A DNA stretch of 64,000 nt, taken from NCBI GenBank assembly GCA_002295635.1, contig DBHK01000017.1, positions 30,091-94,090 of the forward strand, written 5' to 3'. Source of the DNA: UBA830 sp002295635 (lineage in GTDB: Bacteria > Pseudomonadota > Alphaproteobacteria > MPNO01 > UBA830). The notes beneath the pieces were generated by a model. It did no database searches and was not told the DNA's origin. It saw only the letters and a list, made by a program, of their open reading frames with translations. Positions 36,244-43,882 of the stretch are shown one piece after another. The translations under genes and the position numbers were made by a program. Numbering within the stretch: the first letter of the stretch is position 1; each line of letters opens with the position of its first letter.

Positions 36244-36275
36244 GCCGGAGCGCGATCCGGCCGATATCCTTTTTT
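36244..36275 (+). terminator. Candidate intrinsic terminator after the carboxypeptidase gene
   Basis: GCCGGA (36244-36249) pairs with TCCGGC (36256-36261) around GCGCGA, and a run of six T (36270-36275) follows after eight bases. It lies 105 bp after the carboxypeptidase stop. The spacing between stem and T run is longer than ideal. A further GC palindrome (CGGCCGGCCGG) lies just upstream. The remaining sequence up to the convergent gene at 36386 holds no gene. Confidence 0.45.
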
Positions 36276-36385
36276 ACGAGAAGACGTGAGGCCCTAGCCA
36301 TGAGTACTGCCCCACTGAAGCAGGGGTTAATTAGGATAGATTAGAAAAAACAGACTAATTTTCCCGCGCGGCTTGTGACCAAATA

Positions 36386-37786
36386 TCAGAAATCAGGCGG
36401 TTCTATCCCGCTGGACCGGATCTGCTGGACAAGCGCATTTTTTACACGTTCTAGCCCTTTAAGCGTTCCGGCCTCGCACCGGGCGACGAGTGCATCTTGC
36501 GTATTCGATGACCGAAGAAGCCACCAACCGTCTTCTGATATTACGCGGACACCGTCAATATCCACGAAATTTGCGCCTAATTTAGACAGCCGGTCACGGA
36601 CCTCCTCAACTACCGCCAACTTGCGGTCCTCTGCGCATGGAAAGCGTAGCTCCGGCGTATTTAACATTTTCGGCAAAGACCTCCGGATATCAGCAAGTGT
36701 TTCTTCACGATTTGCCAAACAGCCAAGCAGTCGCACGGCAGCGTAGAGTGCATCATCATATCCGAAATATCGATCGGCAAAAAAGATATGACCGCTCATT
36801 TCACCCGACAGCAGCGCCCCAGTCTCTGCCATCTTAGCTTTTATCAAAGAATGCCCCGTGCGCCACATCATTGGCCTGCCGCCCATCTCTGCCACCCGGT
36901 CGAACAAAACTTGGCTGGCTTTGACATCCGCTATAATTGTTGCCCCAGGATTATATGTCAGAACATCTTCCGCCCAGATGGTCATCAATTGATCGCCCCA
37001 CAAGATTTCTCCCTCGCTGTCGATAACCCCAATTCTGTCACCGTCGCCATCAAAGGCTATTCCAAGATCACAGTTTTGCACCAAGACGACGTCACGTAAC
37101 TGCCGCATATTTTCTACCACTGTGGGATCTGGATGATGCGCCGGAAAGCTGCCGTCGATCTTTTCATTTAAAAGGAAATGCTCGCCGGGCAACTGCGCGG
37201 TCACCTGAACCATCGCCTCCCCTGCGGCACCATTTCCGGCGTCCCACGCCACCCTTAGATCGCGGCCATCTCGATAGTCTTGTAGAATGCGTTCAACATA
37301 GTGGCCAAGCATCGGGTTTTTTCGAACCGTGCCCTCGCCGGATGCATATCTACCCGCCGAAGCGATACGATCGAGGTTAGTGATATCGGCGCCGTAGAAG
37401 GGCTTAGCACCCCGCATCATCTTAAAACCGTTATACTCTGGGGGATTATGTGATCCGGATATCATGATTCCCCCGGCCGCATTCAACCTGTTAACCGAAA
37501 AGTATAGCATTGGTGTGGGACCCAGACCTACACGGACTACCTCAAGCCCACACGCCGTTAGTCCATCGACTGTAGCGCACTCCATTTCCGGCGAACTCAG
37601 GCGCCCATCGTATCCCACGCATACTACACCTGCACCAGCGGAAGAAATTTCTGTACCGAATGCGCGCCCAATCACATAGGCATCTTCCGCGGTCAGTGTA
37701 TCTCCTACGATTCCTCGTATATCGTACTCGCGAAGGATCGTCGAATTGAGGTTATGGGGCGTTCTCTGGCCTGCAAAACCCGTCAT
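36386..37786 (-). CDS. Phosphomannomutase/phosphoglucomutase
   Basis: Alpha-D-phosphohexomutase that interconverts hexose 6- and 1-phosphates, feeding the neighbouring galU and ugd products. It has 466 residues and four domains. The phosphoserine is Ser112 in MISGSHNPPEYNGFK. The metal loop is FDGDGDRIGVID near 250. The sugar-binding loop is GEMSGH, and the phosphate-binding end is RSSNTQDALVARCEA. This is the AlgC/ManB type that accepts both mannose and glucose phosphates; preference cannot be read from sequence. Its ATG overlaps the ugd stop by 4 bp (ATGA), so ugd and this gene are coupled. Confidence 0.94.
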   Translation of the reverse strand: MTGFAGQRTPHNLNSTILREYDIRGIVGDTLTAEDAYVIGRAFGTEISSAGAGVVCVGYDGRLSSPEMECATVDGLTACGLEVVRVGLGPTPMLYFSVNRLNAAGGIMISGSHNPPEYNGFKMMRGAKPFYGADITNLDRIASAGRYASGEGTVRKNPMLGHYVERILQDYRDGRDLRVAWDAGNGAAGEAMVQVTAQLPGEHFLLNEKIDGSFPAHHPDPTVVENMRQLRDVVLVQNCDLGIAFDGDGDRIGVIDSEGEILWGDQLMTIWAEDVLTYNPGATIIADVKASQVLFDRVAEMGGRPMMWRTGHSLIKAKMAETGALLSGEMSGHIFFADRYFGYDDALYAAVRLLGCLANREETLADIRRSLPKMLNTPELRFPCAEDRKLAVVEEVRDRLSKLGANFVDIDGVRVISEDGWWLLRSSNTQDALVARCEAGTLKGLERVKNALVQQIRSSGIEPPDF

Positions 37787-39105
37787 GGCCGGGCGATCAC
37801 TGGATCACGGCCAACGCTATAATAATCAAACCCCGCTTTGATTATTTCATCCGATTTGTAAATATTTCGGAGATCGACCAGCAGCGGCGTTTCCATTAGT
37901 TTTTTTACACGCCCCAAGTCAAGTAAACGAAATTCGTTCCACTCCGTAATAATCACGAGTGCGTCCGCACCATCCATTGTCTGATAGGCATTTTCACAGA
38001 AAATCGTTTCCGGAAGCATTTCCCTCGCTTCTTCCATCCCCTGCGGGTCAAATGCCCTCACCATCGCCCCAGCTTTATGGAGGGAAGGCAGAATCACGAG
38101 GCTAGGGCTGTCACGCATATCATTGGTATTTGGTTTAAATGTCAGCCCTAAAACCGCGATCGTTTTACCTTTCACTGATCCGCCACAAGCAGAAACAATC
38201 TTATCTACCATCTGGTGCTTTCGTTCATCGTTCACCTGAACGACTGCCTCCACAATTCGCAGAGGCGCATCGAAATCCCGAGCCGTTTTTACAAGTGCTA
38301 GCGTATCCTTTGGAAAGCAGGATCCACCATATCCAGGTCCGGCATGCAGGAATTTACTACCGATGCGCCCATCTAGTCCTATCCCTCGTGCAACCTCTTG
38401 TACATTGGCGCCAACTTTCTCACAAAGATCGGCAATCTCATTAATGAAGGTAATCTTCGCGGCTAGAAAAGTATTCGCGGCATACTTGATAAGTTCGGCG
38501 GTTTCGATCTTGGTGTAGAGGATCGGCGTTTCCATCAAATATAGAGGCCGATAGAGTTGCCGCAGAACATCTGAAGCTCTTTCGGCATCAGTACCTATCA
38601 CGACGCGGTCCGGACGCATAAAATCTTCAATAGCGGATCCCTCGCGCAGAAATTCTGGGTTTGAGGCAACGTCAAATTTGTCGGCAGAACGAATTTCTCT
38701 AATGATGCGGTAGACCTCGTCGCCGGTCCCGACCGGGACTGTCGATTTGGTTACTATGACAGTATAGTCGTCTATCGCATTCCCAATCTCGGCAGCGGCC
38801 GCGTAGACGTAAGAAAGATCGGCATGCCCATCGTCTTCTTTTGTCGGCGTGCCAACGGCTATGAATACAGCGTCCGCACCTTTAACCGCGACATCCAAAT
38901 CTGTGGTGAAACCCAACCTACCAGCCTCAACATTTTTGGTGACAAGAGCATCAAGGCCAGGTTCATAAATAGGCATGACACCAGCCTTCAGGCGGTTAAT
39001 TTTTTCGGCATCCTTATCAACACATACTACTTCTGTACCAAATTCAGAAAAACATGCGCCTGACACAAGTCCCACATAGCCCGTTCCAATCATCGCAATT
39101 CGCAT
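37783..39105 (-). CDS. ugd: UDP-glucose 6-dehydrogenase
   Basis: Oxidises UDP-glucose to UDP-glucuronate with two NAD+, for exopolysaccharide or lipid A/LPS sugars. It has 440 residues: N-terminal Rossmann domain MRIAMIGTGYVGLVSGACFS, the SNPEFLREGSAI signature, and the catalytic Cys near residue 261 in GPGYGGSCFPKDTLAL. The C-terminal domain has GLTFKPNTNDMRDSPS. It lies between galU (18 bp upstream) and the phosphohexomutase gene, forming a three-gene route from glucose 6-phosphate to UDP-glucuronate. Confidence 0.97.
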   Translation of the reverse strand: MRIAMIGTGYVGLVSGACFSEFGTEVVCVDKDAEKINRLKAGVMPIYEPGLDALVTKNVEAGRLGFTTDLDVAVKGADAVFIAVGTPTKEDDGHADLSYVYAAAAEIGNAIDDYTVIVTKSTVPVGTGDEVYRIIREIRSADKFDVASNPEFLREGSAIEDFMRPDRVVIGTDAERASDVLRQLYRPLYLMETPILYTKIETAELIKYAANTFLAAKITFINEIADLCEKVGANVQEVARGIGLDGRIGSKFLHAGPGYGGSCFPKDTLALVKTARDFDAPLRIVEAVVQVNDERKHQMVDKIVSACGGSVKGKTIAVLGLTFKPNTNDMRDSPSLVILPSLHKAGAMVRAFDPQGMEEAREMLPETIFCENAYQTMDGADALVIITEWNEFRLLDLGRVKKLMETPLLVDLRNIYKSDEIIKAGFDYYSVGRDPVIARP

Positions 39106-39123
39106 AGTTCACTCCATCTCAGA

Positions 39124-40008
39124 TCAACGCTCTGAATGTGCCGCGTATCTGTCTATCACTTCCTGAACCTGATCTCGGAGTTCCGTTCGCTCTAGAGCGA
39201 ACGCAACATTGGCTTCAAAAAAACCGGTCTTGTCCCCGCAATCGAAACGAATACCATCGAAGCGGAGCCCGTGAAACGGCGAATCACCAATCATCCGGGC
39301 CATAGAGTCTGTCAGTTGGATCTCGCCACCGGCGCCTTTTTTCCGCTGGCTCAAGTACTCGAATACCTCCGGTAGCAAAATATAGCGACCAATGATGCTG
39401 ATGGCGGACGGAGCATCGTTAGGTTCCGGTTTTTCTACCATGCCGGCAACCTCAACTAAAACGCCATCATCGGAACCGACCTCCAAGATACCGTAGCGTC
39501 TAGTTTGTTCCCTCGGCACTTCCATGACAGCGACCACATTCCCACCGGTTTGGTCGTACACATCGATCAACTGTTTAATACAAGGGGTTTCCGACATTAC
39601 TAAATCGTCAGCTAGCAGCACGGCAAACGGTTCATCCCCAACCAGTTCGCGTGCACACCAGATCGCATGTCCCAAACCCATAGGCTCCTGCTGACGAGTG
39701 TAGGCAACTCGGCCAGGCTCAAGTACTGGAATATCTATTGCATGTAGCTCCGCTTCTTTACCCCGCTCTCCCAGAACCTGGCGGAGTTCAAAACTGTAGT
39801 CGAAGAAATCTTCGATAGCAGCCTTACCACGACCCGTGACGAAAATTATTTCCTCGATCCCGGCAGCTAAAGCTTCTTCGACCGCATACTGTATAAGCGG
39901 CTTGTCGACTACTGGGAGCATTTCCTTAGGCATGGCTTTGGTCGCAGGCAAAAACCTGGTGCCAAGCCCGCCGACGGGAAATACCGCCTTTCTTAATCTT
40001 TTAACCAC
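39124..40008 (-). CDS. galU: UTP-glucose-1-phosphate uridylyltransferase
   Basis: Makes UDP-glucose from UTP and glucose 1-phosphate. It is 294 residues, usual length. The nucleotide loop GGLGTRFLPATKAMPKEMLP is at 13-32, followed by KPLIQYAVEEALAAGI. The catalytic metal-binding Asp is in FAVLLADDLVM. VEKPEPNDAPS is the sugar-binding segment, and GIRFDCGDKTGFFEANV is the C-terminal signature. First gene of the galU-ugd-phosphohexomutase operon. Confidence 0.97.
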   Translation of the reverse strand: MVKRLRKAVFPVGGLGTRFLPATKAMPKEMLPVVDKPLIQYAVEEALAAGIEEIIFVTGRGKAAIEDFFDYSFELRQVLGERGKEAELHAIDIPVLEPGRVAYTRQQEPMGLGHAIWCARELVGDEPFAVLLADDLVMSETPCIKQLIDVYDQTGGNVVAVMEVPREQTRRYGILEVGSDDGVLVEVAGMVEKPEPNDAPSAISIIGRYILLPEVFEYLSQRKKGAGGEIQLTDSMARMIGDSPFHGLRFDGIRFDCGDKTGFFEANVAFALERTELRDQVQEVIDRYAAHSER

Positions 40009-40156
40009 TGGCTATTCCCCATCGAATGCGGGCACTGATCTTGAGTTTTTGAAGCACATGAATTCGACCGAGTTTGTGCCACGGGCCATTCGGGTATGCA
40101 AGCAACGCCAAGGCGATTAAAGAAAGTACCGTGGTTTAACCAACAAGTACCGATAG

Positions 40157-40864
40157 CTAGCCGGAGGGAAGGAGTGTATCTTTGGCCCGGTTGATCTGCG
40201 CAGCGAGCCAAGTTGATCCACCGCGATCAGGGTGGTTAGATTTGAGCAACATCCGATGGGCTTCTCTTATCTGATGGTCTGTTGCCCCGGGTTGCAAGCC
40301 GAGAATTTCATACGCCTGACCCGGAGTCATAGAGCTATCTCTGGCCGCCGACCTGTCATTACTACGAGCCTCACCGGATCCCTCACGCCACTTTGTACCG
40401 TGAACGCGATCAAGATAGGTTTCTAGGACATCTGCCGACCGAGGATCCTGCACCCGGCATTCATGAAGCAAATCTACAATGTCATCGACCAGCATTTCCT
40501 CCAAAAGGTGTCCTTCGAAGGTGCCCCTCAGAACTGTCCCTCTTAAAATTCCAGTATCGTGCTCCAGGATCATGCGGAGATAGGCGGTCTCAATATCAGA
40601 TTGTCTTCCCGGTGTAGGGCCTCGCATATTACTAAGAATTTGCATGATGGAGCGCCATCGCCATATCATCGGTAGTAGAAACAACAACCAAGCAAGCGGA
40701 CCAAACCGCCCACTAATCACGAGGAATGCAATCACTGCCGCGGCAGATATACCAACGAGGGCCACCAGCACACGTTGCATATTTATAGATCGCGTTTTCC
40801 GCAAGCCGCGTATGACTAGAAAGATACCAAGGACAATCGCAAGCCCGAGAATAAAATACGACAT
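40157..40864 (-). CDS. Membrane-anchored protein with C-terminal J domain
   Basis: A 235-residue protein with two or three N-terminal membrane helices (about 3-20, 30-50, 55-68), a cytosolic linker and a short J domain at the very C-terminus. The J domain has AYEILGLQPGATDHQIREAH and the essential HPD at 211-213 in LKSNHPDRGG, so it should stimulate an Hsp70 ATPase (DnaK). The layout is reminiscent of the mitochondrial import motor co-chaperone Pam18/Tim14. The substrate process is unknown. It lies 9 bp downstream of the VWA-like gene on the same strand. Confidence 0.85.
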   Translation of the reverse strand: MSYFILGLAIVLGIFLVIRGLRKTRSINMQRVLVALVGISAAAVIAFLVISGRFGPLAWLLFLLPMIWRWRSIMQILSNMRGPTPGRQSDIETAYLRMILEHDTGILRGTVLRGTFEGHLLEEMLVDDIVDLLHECRVQDPRSADVLETYLDRVHGTKWREGSGEARSNDRSAARDSSMTPGQAYEILGLQPGATDHQIREAHRMLLKSNHPDRGGSTWLAAQINRAKDTLLPSG

Positions 40865-40873
40865 AGCGACGGC

Positions 40874-41587
40874 TTAGCGAACTTGGTTTGTAATCATTTT
40901 TGCCGCGCCGCCCTTTTTATCTGAATATTTTTCAAGAGCTTTTCGACCGCCAGCAGCGAAAACCGCAACTGCCGATAGTAGTTCTTTGAGTTGCTTCGCC
41001 GACGACAGATCAAAATTGCAGTACGCCCCGCCGGTTACTCTGGCAATCTGGCGGAATGCTCTCTCTGCGATAATGTCATTACCTTCCTGAAAGAGAAAAG
41101 CGGGGACTCCGGCTACGCCAAGTTCGCCGGCTACGTCGCAGACTTCGTCTATTCCTTCTTCAAAACTATCACCAACAAACACAAGGGCGTTGACGCGTTT
41201 TGCTTTATTTTCGCGGATTGTATGTAGCAATATTTTTTTTATCTGAGTGCGTCCTCCAAGGCACCTAACGCCAGTCATTCGTCTTACAAGCTCGACTGAT
41301 GAAGAAAGCCATGGACTGGATTTGCACTCACCAAACCCTCTAAAAAAAACAAGTTGAACGTCTAATCCACCCAAGCTACCTGCCGCATTGAACATTTCAG
41401 CCTGTACGTGGCATGCCTGATCCCAAGAAGATTCTCGGCTGGCTGTAGCATCCATCGCAAATAGCAGACGACCGCGACCACGACCTGAATGGACCTTTGG
41501 AGTGGCCGCAACTTTTGCTAGAAAACTCGATACTTGGTCTGTATTTGCCGAATTCGGCAGGTTGATTTTCATCTTATCGCCGGACAT
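40874..41587 (-). CDS. VWA-domain-like protein
   Basis: From ATG 41587 (AGGTGAT ribosome site) the product has 237 residues. The central part is a von Willebrand A-like fold: LLFAMDATASRES supplies a D-x-T-x-S metal-site pattern, RVNALVFVGDSFEE a second metal-binding strand, and LGVAGVPAFLFQEGND a typical beta-strand/turn. No signal peptide is seen, so it is likely cytosolic. The open frame extends upstream to 41701 but would overlap the divergent dehydrogenase gene and lacks a ribosome site. VWA-like and J-domain genes are adjacent and likely co-transcribed; a joint function is not known to me. Confidence 0.75.
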   Translation of the reverse strand: MSGDKMKINLPNSANTDQVSSFLAKVAATPKVHSGRGRGRLLFAMDATASRESSWDQACHVQAEMFNAAGSLGGLDVQLVFFRGFGECKSSPWLSSSVELVRRMTGVRCLGGRTQIKKILLHTIRENKAKRVNALVFVGDSFEEGIDEVCDVAGELGVAGVPAFLFQEGNDIIAERAFRQIARVTGGAYCNFDLSSAKQLKELLSAVAVFAAGGRKALEKYSDKKGGAAKMITNQVR

Positions 41588-41688
41588 TCTATCACCTACA
41601 CCGCCTGACAGGTCTGAAATAATACCATTATGCGAGTAATTCCAGTCTAGCGATAATGCCAGCCGAAAATAACCAATGGAAAGCCAAT

Positions 41689-42453
41689 ATGCCGAAAACA
41701 CCGGGTTTCTTCCATAACCGCACCATTTTGGTCACCGGCGGCGCTAGCGGGATCGGCCGCGCGACAGCAGAAATTTTCGCGCGCGAAGGCTCAAACGTGA
41801 TCGTTGCTGATATCGACGGATACGGCGCCAAGATCGTTGCCGAGAGTATTCGCTCGTCGAATGTTAGTTCCGAAGCAGTAGCGGTCGATGTCACCGATCG
41901 ACGCTCCGTAGACAACATGATCGCCGCCGGGGTGGCATCTTTCGATCGGATTGACTACCTCTTTAATAGCGCTGGTTCGGCCGGCCGACGATCGTCATTT
42001 CTCGATATTGACGCCGATCTGTGGCGGCAAACATATAGTCTAAACGTAGATGGTGTTTTTAACACTATGCAATCGATCCTTCCGCACATGTTGGACAACG
42101 GATACGGCGTAATTGTTAATATCGCTAGTATGGCTCACCGCCGAGGCGGTCCCGGCCACTCGACACATTATGCGTCCGCTAAAGGCGCCGTGGTGACGTT
42201 GACTATGGGGGTTGCCCGGGAGTTTGTAGAAAAGGGTATTCGCGCAGTATCTATCTCCCCGGGGCCAATAGATACTGCTTTTCAGTCGATTTCCTCTCCG
42301 GATCTCAAGCAAAGGATGACTGATGATGTGCCGATGAAAAGAATGGGAAAACCGGAAGAAATAGGCGAAATGGCGCTATTCATCTGCTCTGACGCGTGCG
42401 AATTTATGACAGCAGATACGATATATATAAATGGTGGCGGCGGGTTCCGCTAG
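41689..42453 (+). CDS. Short-chain dehydrogenase/reductase (SDR)
   Basis: Classical SDR of 254 residues from ATG 41689, which has a GGAAAG ribosome site; another ATG at 41656 has none. The cofactor loop is TGGASGIGRA near residues 16-25, and VIVADIDGYG (Asp after beta-2) suggests NAD(H) preference. The active site has NIASMAHRRGG (Ser), HYASAKGAV (Tyr near 161, Lys near 165). The C-terminus has GPIDTAF and CEFMTADTIYINGGGG. The substrate is unknown. It is 13 bp upstream of slyX. Confidence 0.88.
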   Translation: MPKTPGFFHNRTILVTGGASGIGRATAEIFAREGSNVIVADIDGYGAKIVAESIRSSNVSSEAVAVDVTDRRSVDNMIAAGVASFDRIDYLFNSAGSAGRRSSFLDIDADLWRQTYSLNVDGVFNTMQSILPHMLDNGYGVIVNIASMAHRRGGPGHSTHYASAKGAVVTLTMGVAREFVEKGIRAVSISPGPIDTAFQSISSPDLKQRMTDDVPMKRMGKPEEIGEMALFICSDACEFMTADTIYINGGGGFR

Positions 42454-42466
42454 AAGGAGCTCAAAT

Positions 42467-42688
42467 ATGAATGGATCGAAACATCAAGAATCGAGATTTG
42501 ACGCGCTCGAAGAGCATATCGCTCACCAAGACCAAATAATAGATGAACTTAGTGAGATGGCCGCGAAACAATGGACAGAGATTATCGACCTAAAACAGCA
42601 TCTCAAGGTGCTCATTGATAAATTGCAGGAAATAGAGGCAGAGCCCTCTGACAACCACACTGACCGACCTCCTCCACCGCATTATTGA
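42467..42688 (+). CDS. slyX: SlyX family protein
   Basis: A small coiled-coil protein of 73 residues. ATG 42467 follows a strong GAAGGAG ribosome site. The sequence MNGSKHQESRFDALEEHIAH through DQIIDELSEMAAKQWTEI has the family heptads, and the tail ends in a run of Pro and His (RPPPPHY), which is the SlyX hallmark. The function is unknown. It immediately follows the SDR gene. Confidence 0.85.
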   Translation: MNGSKHQESRFDALEEHIAHQDQIIDELSEMAAKQWTEIIDLKQHLKVLIDKLQEIEAEPSDNHTDRPPPPHY

Positions 42689-42819
42689 GACGGCTACAAC
42701 GCATCCCAGACTTCAACCAAGAAGTGGTTAATATCTCGAATTAGGTAGCATTGGCTTTGATATTTACTCTCAATCTACCAGGTATAAGGGACATTAAACT
42801 CACGCCATATCACGTCCTT

Positions 42820-42852
42820 AGAAGAAATTTTTACAAAAAGGTAAATTCTTCT
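42820..42852 (+). promoter_or_regulatory. AT-rich hairpin upstream of purS
   Basis: AGAAGAAATTT (42820-42830) and TAAATTCTTCT (42842-42852) are near-complementary arms around an 11-base A/T loop, in the 256-bp space between slyX and purS. It has no following T run. It could be an operator or RNA structure for purSQL, or a weak terminator for slyX. No riboswitch-like core was recognised. Confidence 0.25.
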
Positions 42853-42944
42853 CAGAACACTAAAATCGGGCGGTCTAAACCTTTCCGGAGTTTCAAGCGG
42901 GATTCCGCGTGAGATTCGCCGCCGTCTGCGCTAAGCAGGTAGTG

Positions 42945-43187
42945 ATGAAAGTGCGAGTCCATATCACCCTCAAAATTGGTGTGCTCGACCCTCAAGGAAA
43001 GGCTATCGAACACGCCCTCGGCCGGCTTGGGTTCTCCGGTATTAACGAGGTTCGTCAGGGGAAGTATATCGAACTCGAACTTGCTGAAAATGACGCCGCG
43101 GCGGCACGAACCTTAGTGCAGGAGATGTGTGAAAAACTTCTTGCCAACACCGTCATCGAAAATTACGAGATTGATGTTGAAGGATGA
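42945..43187 (+). CDS. purS: Phosphoribosylformylglycinamidine synthase, PurS subunit
   Basis: Small structural subunit that bridges PurQ and PurL so that ammonia from glutamine reaches FGAR in purine synthesis. ATG 42945 gives 80 residues, MKVRVHITLKIGVLDPQGKA, then EHALGRLGFSGINEVRQGKY, the standard PurS pattern. The frame runs 12 codons further upstream without conservation. Its stop overlaps the purQ start by 4 bp. Confidence 0.95.
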   Translation: MKVRVHITLKIGVLDPQGKAIEHALGRLGFSGINEVRQGKYIELELAENDAAAARTLVQEMCEKLLANTVIENYEIDVEG

Positions 43188-43882
43188 AGGCAGCCGTAAT
43201 TGTCTCCCCAGGTTCCAACTGCGACCGCGATATTCAGGTGGCATTGCGACAGAGCGCGGGCGTCGAGCCAATCATGCATTGGCACAAAGATCCTGATCTA
43301 CCGGTTGTAGATATGATTGTGATACCTGGTGGATTCTCCTTCGGCGATTACCTTCGCGCCGGAGCGATGGCCGCTCACTCGTCAGTAATTCGCGAGGTCA
43401 TAGTCCGTGCCAAAAGCGGTGTTCCAATCCTAGGAATTTGTAATGGGTTTCAGATTCTTACCGAATGTGGCTTACTTCCCGGTGTCCTGATGCGCAACGC
43501 CCAACTAAAATTTATCTGTCGCGACGTCGACCTGCGTGTCGAGGCCGCAGACACCGTGTTTACGCGTTCTTATCTCGATGGACAGGTCATTCGGATTCCA
43601 GTTGCTCATAACGAGGGAAACTATTTTGCCGACGACGATACGCTTAATCGGCTGGACGGGGAAAACCGAGTAGCATTCCGCTACTGCACACCGAATGGTA
43701 ATATAATCGACGGTGCCAACCCAAATGGCGCCGCCCGAAATATTGCTGGAATTCTGAACGAAAATCGCAACGTCCTCGGCATGATGCCACATCCGGAACG
43801 GCTCGCTGATACCGCGTTGGGCGGAACTGATGGTCGGCCGATGTTTGACAGTCTCGTCGAAGTACTGTCGGGGATCTCATGA
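43184..43882 (+). CDS. purQ: Phosphoribosylformylglycinamidine synthase, PurQ glutaminase subunit
   Basis: Class I glutamine amidotransferase subunit of FGAM synthase, releasing ammonia for PurL. It has 232 residues. The nucleophile Cys near residue 86 is in ILGICNGFQILTECGLLPG, and the His/Glu of the triad are in MMPHPERLAD. It starts MKAAVIVSPGSNCDRD. Overlaps of 4 bp on both sides (purS stop, purL start) imply tight translational coupling and near-equal subunit production. Confidence 0.97.
   Translation: MKAAVIVSPGSNCDRDIQVALRQSAGVEPIMHWHKDPDLPVVDMIVIPGGFSFGDYLRAGAMAAHSSVIREVIVRAKSGVPILGICNGFQILTECGLLPGVLMRNAQLKFICRDVDLRVEAADTVFTRSYLDGQVIRIPVAHNEGNYFADDDTLNRLDGENRVAFRYCTPNGNIIDGANPNGAARNIAGILNENRNVLGMMPHPERLADTALGGTDGRPMFDSLVEVLSGIS

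Noticed and set aside
36300..36385. CCCC/GGGG pairing and AT stem downstream of the phosphohexomutase gene
   Set aside because: Stems are short and lack a T run in the right place; not called as a terminator.
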